38,790 nt of DNA from a virus, in the IMG/VR virus record IMGVR_UViG_3300013132_004958, positions 1 to 38,790 of that record; one strand, given 5' to 3'. The notes under the pieces were generated by a model. That model saw only the letters and a program-made list of their open reading frames with translations. It was not told where the DNA came from and made no database searches. The position numbers were made by a program, and so were the translations under genes. Positions 9,537-16,633 of this stretch are shown here, one piece after another; the stretch's first letter is position 1, and the number at the start of each line of letters is the position of its first letter.

Positions 9537-10684
9537 TATTTAAACTCTGTGGGAGGTTGACCGTATTTGTATTTTTCTTCAAAATGATTTTGTGTAACGG
9601 GTCTAATTTCTTTAAAGTTCAAAGACATTTCTATTTCTACGGGTGAGGATGGAGAAAGACCTTCATTATCACTTACAAAAAAAGCAGGAACCCCGCCCGG
9701 TGCGTAGTTTAATGTCATAGATTCTAAAAAGCATGTAAGAAAGAAATAAGGGTCACCGGGTGTATCAACAAAACTTATATCGCACGTTTGAGGAAATTGA
9801 AATAAAAGCTTATCTGCTTTAGGGTGCATTCTAAGTTTAAACTGATAAATTATTTCTCTTAATGCTCTGTTGTCAGAAGAATTGTTTGGTGAGAATTTAT
9901 AACTAAAAGAATGTGATCTAAGATTAACGCCCTGGAATAAGAGAGCCTGATATGGATTTAAAACAGCGCCGGTTGCTTTATCTAATGCACTTCCTACACT
10001 ATCGCTAAGACCAGCAACTGTTCTAGCTCCATAATAAAGTCCCTCTTTCGTTGCTACGTCATTTTTGAGTAATTCACCAACCGCTTTACCAGCTTTTTCA
10101 AAGCTCTCTTTGGTTCCTCCCTTAACACCCTCGGCTACAATATTACCAACCTGCCCTTCTATAAAACCTGCAATACCAAGCTGCTTATCAGCGTAATTCA
10201 TACTAAATTGCTCAGACATATTTGCCGGTAAAGGAAGGAAGATATCTATCCCACCAATTTTTGATTGTTGTCCTAACGGCGCTTTCCTTTCGTACTCTTT
10301 AAAAGAAAACTTCATGTGTTTACCTGTTAAGCTTCGTGGAAAGGCGTACACACCACCATACTCAGGTGCTTTTACCTCTGAAGGTTTTAAATCACTTAGC
10401 TTTGAGGGAGGGGTAAAGTTGTCTTTAAACTTAGTAAAAGTTCCTAATTTACCAAGTTGATTTAAGGACTGAGAAACTGATGATTTTCCTCCAAATCCTG
10501 CTGCCCCTAGTAAGCCAGCCACTTTGTTTACACTATTTAATGATTCTCCTACACTTGTAGGTGATGTGCTTAAAAACCCATTAACCGCACTAGAAACTTG
10601 AGAAACGGCGCTGCTAAAGTTTTTCGTAACCTGGTCAGATATGGTTGTGACGGCTTTGAGCGCGTCTTCTACGTTCTGTGGCAT
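9536..10684 (-). CDS. 48: Tail tube cap / baseplate gp48
   Basis: 382 aa (T4 gp48 is 364). The N-terminal 110 residues are low-complexity Ser/Ala/Val helix. From about residue 110 it has the gp48/gp54 tail-tube fold (YAFPRSLTGKHMKFSFKEYE) and later ALLFQGVNLRSHSFSYKFSP, an inner-tube signature. It starts the left baseplate operon and is divergent from gp4 with only 11 bp between the two ATGs. No Shine-Dalgarno sequence is visible (AAAATATTT precedes the ATG). A GATAAATA box lies 77 nt upstream, inside gp4. gp48 sits on the hub and with gp54 starts tube polymerisation. Confidence 0.85.
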   Translation of the reverse strand: MPQNVEDALKAVTTISDQVTKNFSSAVSQVSSAVNGFLSTSPTSVGESLNSVNKVAGLLGAAGFGGKSSVSQSLNQLGKLGTFTKFKDNFTPPSKLSDLKPSEVKAPEYGGVYAFPRSLTGKHMKFSFKEYERKAPLGQQSKIGGIDIFLPLPANMSEQFSMNYADKQLGIAGFIEGQVGNIVAEGVKGGTKESFEKAGKAVGELLKNDVATKEGLYYGARTVAGLSDSVGSALDKATGAVLNPYQALLFQGVNLRSHSFSYKFSPNNSSDNRALREIIYQFKLRMHPKADKLLFQFPQTCDISFVDTPGDPYFFLTCFLESMTLNYAPGGVPAFFVSDNEGLSPSSPVEIEMSLNFKEIRPVTQNHFEEKYKYGQPPTEFK

Positions 10685-10689
10685 AAATA
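10682..10689 (+). promoter_or_regulatory. Possible T4-type late promoter for the rightward tail operon, leaderless
   Basis: Plus-strand CATAAATA, then TTTTCT (6 nt), then the gp4 ATG. One mismatch to TATAAATA. The T4 late start point lies about 6 nt after the box, so the mRNA would begin at or beside the ATG. gp4 has no Shine-Dalgarno sequence, and I see no other late box in the preceding 80 nt. The box overlaps the gp48 start codon on the other strand. Confidence 0.5.
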
Positions 10690-10695
10690 TTTTCT

Positions 10696-11130
10696 ATGAG
10701 TTATAAAGGATTTTTCAGGCCTAAAAATGCGGCCAAATATAAAGGCAATCCCAATAATGTTATTTATCGTAGCAGTTGGGAACTTAAACTTATGAAGCAT
10801 CTTGATGAACATCCAGATGTTTTACAATGGTCAAGTGAGGAATTCTGCATTCCGTATAGATCTCCAATAGATGGTAAAGTTCATCGATACTTTCCTGATT
10901 TTTTTGTAAAAAAGAAAGGTAGAGAGGGATTAGTAGAAACTGTAGTCATAGAAGTTAAACCAAAAAAACAAGTTCTCCCCCCTAAGGTAAAAGAAATTCC
11001 TGATAGAAGATATTTAAGAGAAGTAAAGACGTATGGAATTAATAGTGCAAAATGGAAAGCAGCTAAAGAATATTGTGAATCTAAAAAATGGAAATTTCAG
11101 ATTATGACTGAAAAAGAGCTTGGAGTATGA
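10696..11130 (+). CDS. 4: Head completion protein gp4
   Basis: 144 aa, near T4 gp4 (about 150). Very recognisable: KYKGNPNNVIYRSSWELKLM at residues 15-34, then DVLQWSSEEFCIPYRSPIDG, KVHRYFPDFFV and VVIEVKPKKQ. The E...D...ExK layout is that of a restriction-endonuclease-like fold. In T4 the protein is needed to finish packaged heads before tail joining. It opens the only plus-strand operon, divergent from gp48. The chosen ATG leaves a short leader before the conserved YKG motif, as in T4. The stop overlaps the next ATG (ATGA). The fold could suggest a TnsA-like or homing nuclease, but the similarity to gp4 is specific. Confidence 0.94.
   Translation: MSYKGFFRPKNAAKYKGNPNNVIYRSSWELKLMKHLDEHPDVLQWSSEEFCIPYRSPIDGKVHRYFPDFFVKKKGREGLVETVVIEVKPKKQVLPPKVKEIPDRRYLREVKTYGINSAKWKAAKEYCESKKWKFQIMTEKELGV
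10761..10768 (-). promoter_or_regulatory. Possible T4-type late promoter for the baseplate operon
   Basis: Minus-strand GATAAATA, one mismatch to TATAAATA, inside the gp4 coding region and 77 nt upstream of the gp48 ATG. That distance is like the one from the exact late box to gp32 (about 66 nt). It would give a leader of about 65-70 nt. Confidence 0.4.
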
Positions 11131-11762
11131 ATAAAATTTTTTCCAACTATGTCACTAACATGACGGAAGACAACGTATTAAATGCATCTTCGTGGTTTAA
11201 AGATAAAGTAACAGAGGCTAATAGTAAGGATGAAAAAAGAGAATCGGCATTTAATTCCAAGGTAGTAAATACTGCCAAGCTGATAAGAGATAATAGCACT
11301 AAGGGGGTATCTAGAGTACGTTTAGGACATCTCTATCTTTTTAGATATGACGCAAAGCTAAAACAAGAGCTTCCTTATTATGATATTTTTCCCGTCATTT
11401 TTATTATACAAAGAAAACAAGATGGATTTTTAGGATTAAATTTACACTATCTTCCTTACGAATTTAGAGCATCATTAATGGATTCACTTTATAATTTCGT
11501 GGTAGGCGAGGATGACTTGCAGAGGTTGCGTGCTACTTACAATATTCTAACCTCTACTACTAAACTAAGATTTTTTAGGCCGTGTTTAAAGCACTATCTA
11601 AATACTAATATTAAGTCTAGATTTATACACGTTAATCCAGATGAATGGGATACTGCTCTATTCTTACCGTTACATAAATTTAGAAAAGCTACGGCCCCTC
11701 AGGTTTATAGAGATAGTATAAAGTCAATTAGAAGAGCCTCACATCAAGGAAGAATAATTTAA
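11127..11762 (+). CDS. Conserved T4-like protein of unknown role, possibly DNA end protector (gp2-like)
   Basis: 211 aa, soluble, basic, no signal peptide. The core around residues 65-125 is rich in aromatics: GHLYLFRYDAKLKQELPYYD, PVIFIIQRKQDGFLGLNLHY, LPYEFRASLMDSLY; later RFFRPCLKHYL. I associate this style (FxYDxK...LPYYDxxP) with a protein encoded next to head-completion or tail genes in marine T4-like phages, but I cannot name it surely. In T4, gene 2 (DNA end protector) is beside gene 4, so gp2 is a candidate on position alone. The start has TTGGAGT upstream and overlaps the gp4 stop (ATGA); the stop abuts gp54. Co-transcription with gp4 and gp54 indicates a virion assembly role. Confidence 0.6.
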   Translation: MNKIFSNYVTNMTEDNVLNASSWFKDKVTEANSKDEKRESAFNSKVVNTAKLIRDNSTKGVSRVRLGHLYLFRYDAKLKQELPYYDIFPVIFIIQRKQDGFLGLNLHYLPYEFRASLMDSLYNFVVGEDDLQRLRATYNILTSTTKLRFFRPCLKHYLNTNIKSRFIHVNPDEWDTALFLPLHKFRKATAPQVYRDSIKSIRRASHQGRII

Positions 11763-12670
11763 TGGCAACAGCATCCGATTCAATTAATAGAGTAATATCT
11801 AAGGGTAGAGATGTAGCCGGGGCGGTAGGTGCGTTAACCGATCTGCCTGGTGTGCCTGAAGGAATTAGAAATGCTGTTGGATCTCTTTTTGGTACGGGTA
11901 GAGGTTTGCCACCAGGTCAAAATAGAAGAGACTTAAACAATTTTTTAGGAACCGTTTCAAAGCTTAAAGGATTTACACGGCCGGCTTATTTTTATGTTGA
12001 GATTCAACCTCCTCTTGCATTAAGAGATCAGGCTCAAGAGGCTCGAAACTTAGCTTTTTTATGTGAGTCGGCCAATCTACCAGGCGTGTCTTTCGCCACT
12101 TCAGATATTAGAAGATATGGGTTTGGACCAACAGAAAGAAAACCATATGCGCCTATTTTTGTTGATACAACAATGACTTTTTTTGCTGATGCGTCGGGAA
12201 TGGTGCAAAAATTCTTTTATAGATGGATGAATAGCATTATTCAATATGATGAAATGCCTTGGGGTAATGGAAATCTTGTGAACGGTTTTGCAATGAGTCC
12301 ATTTAAAGTAAATTATAAAGAGCAATACGCAACAGATATTTTAGTTACCACTGTTGACGAAGCTAACAATGATATTATAAATGTAAGGTTTAGAGAGGCG
12401 TTTCCAATTTTTATGGGTGATATTAATCTTGGATGGGGTGATACTGACTCTATTTCTAGATTACCAATTACATTTACTTACTTTAATTGGAAAATAGAAA
12501 AAATAAATGTAGGACAGATTCAAGAAAATAGAGAACCTGGACTTATTCAAAAATTAATAAAGGCAGGAACTGCTATTCAGACTCTTGCTACAATTAAGAA
12601 ACCTAATAATGTTGCGGACATAATTAATGTTGTGGGCAATGCAAAAATTGCACTTGGTGGACTTAGATAA
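11762..12670 (+). CDS. 54: Baseplate tail tube initiator gp54
   Basis: 302 aa (T4 gp54 is 320). After an Ala/Gly-rich N-terminus the tube fold begins at about residue 65 (LKGFTRPAYFYVEIQPP), followed by LAFLCESANLPGVSFATSDI, the sequence type shared by gp54 and tail tube proteins, then FVDTTMTFFADASGMVQKFF and FREAFPIFMGDINLGWGDTD. gp54 caps gp48 and starts tube and sheath polymerisation. AGGAAG lies upstream of the ATG. It is followed 18 nt later by gp26. The T4 48-54 pair is split here: gp48 is on the opposite strand, about 1 kb away. Confidence 0.88.
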   Translation: MATASDSINRVISKGRDVAGAVGALTDLPGVPEGIRNAVGSLFGTGRGLPPGQNRRDLNNFLGTVSKLKGFTRPAYFYVEIQPPLALRDQAQEARNLAFLCESANLPGVSFATSDIRRYGFGPTERKPYAPIFVDTTMTFFADASGMVQKFFYRWMNSIIQYDEMPWGNGNLVNGFAMSPFKVNYKEQYATDILVTTVDEANNDIINVRFREAFPIFMGDINLGWGDTDSISRLPITFTYFNWKIEKINVGQIQENREPGLIQKLIKAGTAIQTLATIKKPNNVADIINVVGNAKIALGGLR

Positions 12671-12688
12671 TTTTAAGGAGAATATAGA

Positions 12689-13396
12689 ATGGCTTTGCCA
12701 AAAATTGAACATCCAACGTTTGAATTAGTACTACCTTCTAATAAGAAAAAGATTAGATTCAGACCTTTCCTAGTTAAAGAAGAAAAAATACTTCTTATGG
12801 CTATGACTGGGGAAGATCCTAATGAGATTGCATCGGCGTTAAAACAGGTTATTAATAACTGTATGCTTGATGATGTAAATGTAGAAGAGCTTGCTACTAT
12901 CGACGTTGAGTATCTTTTTATTAAAATAAGAGCAAAATCAGTTAACAATATTATTAAGTTAACTTATAGAGATCTTGAAGATGATAAGCGGTATGATGTT
13001 GAAGTTAATTTGGATGAAGTAGAAGTTAAGTTCAGTGATGAGCATAACAATACTATTATAGTTAATGACAAAATTAAGTTCACTATGAAGTACCCTACTG
13101 CAAACATTTCTCTTAAATTAAAAGAGTCAAATAACGCTGGAGACATTCTTTTTGATATTCTTAAAAACTGCATTGATAAAATTTATGATGGTAATAATGT
13201 TTATAATGCGGGCGACTCCTCTCAAGAAGAACTGGAAGAATTTATTACTAGTTTAGATGTAAAGACGTTTAATCAAGTACAAAAATTCTTTACGACAATG
13301 CCAAAACTTTTTTATGAAATTAAATACACCAATAGCTTAGACAAGGAGAAAACAATCACTTTAGATTCTCTAAATGATTTTTTTACATTGGGCTAA
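12689..13396 (+). CDS. 26: Baseplate hub assembly protein gp26 (upstream frame of a frameshifting pair)
   Basis: 235 aa (T4 gp26 is 208). The N-terminus MALPKIEHPTFELVLPSNKK and IRFRPFLVKEEKILLMA is the gp26 signature of T4-like phages. A strong ribosome binding site (AAGGAG) precedes the ATG. The last codons are GAT TTT TTT ACA TTG GGC TAA, giving a perfect -1 slippery heptamer 10 nt before the stop (next entry). Normal termination yields this 235-residue product; slippage would add about 58 residues resembling gp51. Such short/long pairs are the classic design of tail assembly chaperones in other phages. Confidence 0.9.
   Translation: MALPKIEHPTFELVLPSNKKKIRFRPFLVKEEKILLMAMTGEDPNEIASALKQVINNCMLDDVNVEELATIDVEYLFIKIRAKSVNNIIKLTYRDLEDDKRYDVEVNLDEVEVKFSDEHNNTIIVNDKIKFTMKYPTANISLKLKESNNAGDILFDILKNCIDKIYDGNNVYNAGDSSQEELEEFITSLDVKTFNQVQKFFTTMPKLFYEIKYTNSLDKEKTITLDSLNDFFTLG
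13378..13384 (+). promoter_or_regulatory. Programmed -1 ribosomal frameshift site T TTT TTT
   Basis: In the gp26 frame the heptamer reads T_TTT_TTT, matching X_XXY_YYZ. A -1 slip continues TAC ATT GGG CTA AGT CAT and stays open until TGA at 13561-13563. The -1 frame has no usable start codon before its conserved part. I did not find an obvious strong stem-loop or pseudoknot just downstream by eye. Confidence 0.75.
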
Positions 13397-13563
13397 GTCA
13401 TAATAATTTAAGCAACTACTACCGAGTAATATTTGGTTTAGCCCAGCATCACAAATGGTCGGTTAGTGAAATAGAATCAATGATTCCTTTTGAAAGGGAC
13501 TTATACGTAGAGATGCTTCTTGATTACTTGGAAAGAGAAAAAGAGCGATTAAAAAGTAGATGA
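13384..13563 (+). CDS. gp51-like frameshift extension of gp26 (tail/baseplate hub assembly chaperone)
   Basis: This is the part read in the -1 frame after the slippery site: about 59 residues beginning YIGLSHNNLSNYYRVIFGLA and continuing QHHKWSVSEIESMIPFERDL, ending LLDYLEREKERLKSR. The pattern YYRxxFxLAxHHKWSxxEIE is that of small tail assembly chaperone T-domains and of what marine T4-like phages carry after gp26, where T4 has gp51. There is no ATG, GTG or TTG with a ribosome binding site before this motif; the first ATG lies after the HHKWS core. The stop overlaps the next gene's ATG (ATGA). I read it as a gp26-gp51 fusion made by frameshifting. The alternative is reinitiation at a non-standard codon. 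Confidence 0.72.
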   Translation, partial: YIGLSHNNLSNYYRVIFGLAQHHKWSVSEIESMIPFERDLYVEMLLDYLEREKERLKSR

Positions 13564-14819
13564 TAGGGGCACTAACTCAAGAACAGGCAAATGAAGTAAC
13601 TGGCGCTGCGGTAAAGGGCGCCGGTTTTTTTCTTGCCGTTTCCCCTGCACTTAAAGCAATATTAAGCAGTGTAAACGAACTTAATCAAACGTCGGCAAAG
13701 GTGGCCGAACTTGTATCCTCTTACTTTGACGTAAAGATTACGCCAGCCCAGCAGCCTACTGCTAAAGTAGAAGAAAAAGAAGGCATTAGTTCTATAGCCG
13801 GTAGAACAAAAGAGCGTGCATTTGATCTAGCAAAGTTAGCTTTAATCATACCACTTTTATTTAATAAGGATGCTAGAGAGTATCTTGCCTCATTCCTTCA
13901 AGGTTTGTTTGGTGCAGAAACTATGACAGGGTTTAACACCGGTCTTAAAATAGTAGGAGGTATTCTTGTAGGAGTATTCGCTTACAAACTATTTAAACAA
14001 GTAGCAGATACCTTTACAGCATTTAAGCGTCTTTCCCAGCTGGTTGGAACTTTATTTGTATTATCAGAAGCTGCTGCAAACTCAGCAGCAGATGAAAAAG
14101 AAGAGCTGGAAAAGAAAAGACAAAAAGACAAAGCTAGAAGAAGAAAAGCTAGACAGGCTAAACGTAAACGTTTACAAAGAATAAAAAAATTAAAAGGTGT
14201 GGTAAGTAAGTTTAAGTTTGCCGGTCCTTTCGGTATTGTTGCTGGAATCATAGTGGGTGTTGGTGTTGGTACTATGATAGATTTAGTAACAGGTAGTGAA
14301 GAAAAAGCTGAAGAGGAGGAAGAGAAAGCGGAAGAATCTGATGAAGATCCTCCAGAAGTATCTGATGAAATTGATACTTCCAACTTATTTGAAATAATAA
14401 AGAAAAACGCAATTGAAAATTTAACACTCGGTCTTATATCAACTGAAACTATTGAAAATACTAAGAAAGTATTTAAGGGGGACGAAAAGACAATTGCGCA
14501 AAACAGGGCTGCTATTTCTGGAATGAGTTCTGGAGCAGGGGAGTTTGGAGAGTCGTCTGGTGGCGGAGGTGGTTTGGAGCCTGATCTTGCAGCACCTAAA
14601 CCCGCTGCAGCACCTCCGGCTGCGGCAAAAGAGGAATCAAAGCCCCCTGAACAACAAGCACCTATAAGTGCCCCGGAGCCTTCGCCAACACCTGCTGGAG
14701 ATAAAGTCAACGAGACCTCTGAAGAAGTTGCGTCAGAAAAGAAACGTCAAGCCGCTACTGCAACCAACGTAACGGTCAATAATATAGATAATAGTATTCT
14801 AGTTAAGAAAGCAGCATAA
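13560..14819 (+). CDS. Membrane-active tail/structural protein of unknown function
   Basis: 419 aa, not recognised by name. Hydrophobic helices lie at about residues 16-40, 96-107, 128-146, 160-172 and 222-244 (GIVAGIIVGVGVGTMIDLV). Between the last two is a very basic segment (KARRRKARQAKRKRLQRIKK near residues 191-210), and afterwards a run of Glu/Asp and a Pro/Ala-rich tail ending NVTVNNIDNSILVKKAA. The tail motif VNNIDNS resembles VVNNTFDNSR in the next protein, suggesting a shared partner. It sits between gp26/51 and a tape-measure-like gene, where T4 has 27-28-29, so a tail interior or DNA-ejection channel role is plausible. The ATG overlaps the gp51-like stop; the end overlaps the next ATG (TAATG). 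Confidence 0.7.
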   Translation: MIGALTQEQANEVTGAAVKGAGFFLAVSPALKAILSSVNELNQTSAKVAELVSSYFDVKITPAQQPTAKVEEKEGISSIAGRTKERAFDLAKLALIIPLLFNKDAREYLASFLQGLFGAETMTGFNTGLKIVGGILVGVFAYKLFKQVADTFTAFKRLSQLVGTLFVLSEAAANSAADEKEELEKKRQKDKARRRKARQAKRKRLQRIKKLKGVVSKFKFAGPFGIVAGIIVGVGVGTMIDLVTGSEEKAEEEEEKAEESDEDPPEVSDEIDTSNLFEIIKKNAIENLTLGLISTETIENTKKVFKGDEKTIAQNRAAISGMSSGAGEFGESSGGGGGLEPDLAAPKPAAAPPAAAKEESKPPEQQAPISAPEPSPTPAGDKVNETSEEVASEKKRQAATATNVTVNNIDNSILVKKAA

Positions 14820-16633
14820 TGGCTGAAGAAAACAAACTACTTTCATCAGAAGAAATACAGCAATTAAAATCTAAAGGCTACGAAAGTAGAGGACTAGGCT
14901 TTGCTAAAGATAATAAATTTGTTTCAAATAAAGAGATAGATGATATTGTTGCTCAAATTAGAGAAACAAGCCCTTTTAAACTTTTACAAAAAAGAGTTGA
15001 TAAGGTAGAAAGTGATTTGCTAGACGTGTATGAATATGTTACTGATCCAAAAAATGATATTGAAAGAAAAATCTTATCGTCTAAAGGAGCAGAAAAAGAA
15101 GTATTAGCAAGCCTTTCGTCTATTAATAATAGCATTATTGGTGTAGGTAAAAGTTTTAAGACTCTAGAGACAATATTTGCTGGCCTCATAGCTAATAGAA
15201 AAGCTGAAGAATATAAAACTGAAGAAACAGCGCAGGAAAAAGGCGTACTTAAACCTACTACGAGAAGAGAGCAAGTAAGAGAAAGCGGTGATTCTTTTTC
15301 AAGTTTATTAAAAAGCTTTTTCTTAAACCCGGCTGTTATAGCAGCATTTTCAGGCTTAGTTTATTTACTTTTACCTAAAGATGTTAAAGAAAAAATAAAT
15401 TCTTTCTTCTCTGGTTTCTTAAAAGGGCTGACAGACAATACAACAGAATTGACTGGCTTTCAAAAAGCACTACTTGCATCAGCGGCCGCCCTTGGTACAT
15501 TTTTAGGTGCTAAGGCGCTTGAAAAAATCTTTGATGCTGTATCTACTGTAGTTTCTCTTATTAATAAAGCAAAGACTACCTTTGGTGCTTTAAGGAAAAA
15601 GGGGCTTAAAGGATTAGCTGTTGGAGCTGCTGCTGTAGGAGGGGCTGCAGCTGCAGGAGTCGCAATTGCAAGCGCGGTGGGAGGTGAAGAAAAGCCTGAG
15701 CCTGAAGGAAAGCCAAGTCCAGCAGGGTCAGCCCCGCCCCCAACCCCTTCTCCATCAGCAGGAGGTGCTGCAGCTGGACCTGCTGCTACACCTGATACCA
15801 AACCCCCTGTATCTGGATCTGCTCAACCAACGCTGCCCCCTGGTAGTAAAGAAGATCCAATGAATGCTGATTTAAACGCTTACGTTAAGAAAAAAGATTC
15901 TGGAGTAGACCTGGAAGGGTTAAATCCTAATCTTAAAAAACGTCTTGCAGGAATGGCAAAAGAATATAACGAAAAGACTGGTAAAAAAATACAGATTAAT
16001 TCAGCGTTTAGAGACCCAAAAGAACAGGCTGAACTTTTTGCTAAGATTGGTCCTCCAAACGCAGCTCCTCCTGGAAAAAGTAAGCACGAAGTAGGAACAG
16101 CTTTTGATATGAACAGTGGTGATGCGGCTACTGCAATTCAATTAGGTTTGTTTAGTAAATATGGATTTACTAGACCTATTGCAAAAGAAACATGGCACGT
16201 TGAACCTGTAGAAAATAGAGGAGGTTCTTTCCCGGACAATCCTGTTTCTCCTGGAAGGCCAGTAATTGTTGCATCTGCTGTGGGTGCTGTCGATCCTGGA
16301 TCGGGTAAAAAGGTACCTGAAACGTTTATTAAGCCAAAAATTGCTGCTACAGCTGCTGCAGCACCAGTAGCAGATATTAACGAATTAGAGCCTGCTTCAA
16401 CCTCGTTGGAGCCTTCCAGTGCTTCAAAAGGAACATCAGTCATGTCTTCCTCCGAAGATATAGAGTCTATGGGAGTTGGAGGTGGCCGAGGCGCTGTGGT
16501 TAATAATACATTTGATAATTCTAGACAATTAGCCGAAAAGGAAGGGGCTGATGCACCCCTTCCAATTCCTTCTCCTGTAGCTAACAGAGGTTCTTTAAGT
16601 AGAGGTACTAAACATAGTACCGCTTACGCTTAA
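14819..16633 (+). CDS. Tape-measure-like tail protein with M15 (VanY-type) peptidase domain
   Basis: 604 aa, the length of T4 tape measure gp29 (590). Residues 1-165 are helical and charged. Hydrophobic segments follow at 166-186 (FLNPAVIAAFSGLVYLLLP), about 215-235 and 262-290 (Ala/Gly-rich). A Pro/Ala linker (290-345) leads to an M15 D,D-peptidase domain at about 370-465: SAFRDPKEQ near 395, SKHEVGTAFD near 421-431 (the family SxHxxGxAxD zinc motif) and WHVEP near 459. It would cut peptidoglycan peptide cross-links during injection. This fits with gp5 having no lysozyme. The stop meets the gp32 stop tail-to-tail with no gap. Tape-measure identity is inferred from size, position and hydrophobicity. 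Confidence 0.78.
   Translation: MAEENKLLSSEEIQQLKSKGYESRGLGFAKDNKFVSNKEIDDIVAQIRETSPFKLLQKRVDKVESDLLDVYEYVTDPKNDIERKILSSKGAEKEVLASLSSINNSIIGVGKSFKTLETIFAGLIANRKAEEYKTEETAQEKGVLKPTTRREQVRESGDSFSSLLKSFFLNPAVIAAFSGLVYLLLPKDVKEKINSFFSGFLKGLTDNTTELTGFQKALLASAAALGTFLGAKALEKIFDAVSTVVSLINKAKTTFGALRKKGLKGLAVGAAAVGGAAAAGVAIASAVGGEEKPEPEGKPSPAGSAPPPTPSPSAGGAAAGPAATPDTKPPVSGSAQPTLPPGSKEDPMNADLNAYVKKKDSGVDLEGLNPNLKKRLAGMAKEYNEKTGKKIQINSAFRDPKEQAELFAKIGPPNAAPPGKSKHEVGTAFDMNSGDAATAIQLGLFSKYGFTRPIAKETWHVEPVENRGGSFPDNPVSPGRPVIVASAVGAVDPGSGKKVPETFIKPKIAATAAAAPVADINELEPASTSLEPSSASKGTSVMSSSEDIESMGVGGGRGAVVNNTFDNSRQLAEKEGADAPLPIPSPVANRGSLSRGTKHSTAYA
16536..16563 (-). terminator. Rho-independent terminator for gp32, embedded in the opposite-strand tail gene
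   Basis: The minus strand reads GGAAGGGG, an 8-nt loop, CCCCTTCC, then TTTT. The perfect 8-bp GC-rich stem lies about 70 nt past the gp32 stop, inside the coding sequence of the convergent peptidase gene. The plus-strand side lacks a T-run, so it should act on the gp32 transcript only. Confidence 0.75.

Noticed and set aside
10696-11130. gp4 as a TnsA-like transposase or homing endonuclease
   Set aside because: The nuclease-like fold is shared, but the specific YKGxPxNVIYRSSWEL and PYRSPIDGK motifs are those of gp4, and there are no transposon ends.
13982-14710. Long minus-strand reading frame (242 codons) opposite the multi-helix tail protein
   Set aside because: Ser/Ala/Pro-rich mirror of the GC-richer low-complexity coding region on the plus strand, no ribosome binding site, conflicts with a well-formed plus-strand gene in a coupled operon.
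15460-15801. Minus-strand reading frame opposite the Ala/Pro linker of the peptidase protein
   Set aside because: Pure Ala/Gly/Pro composition produced by the antisense of a low-complexity linker; no start signal.
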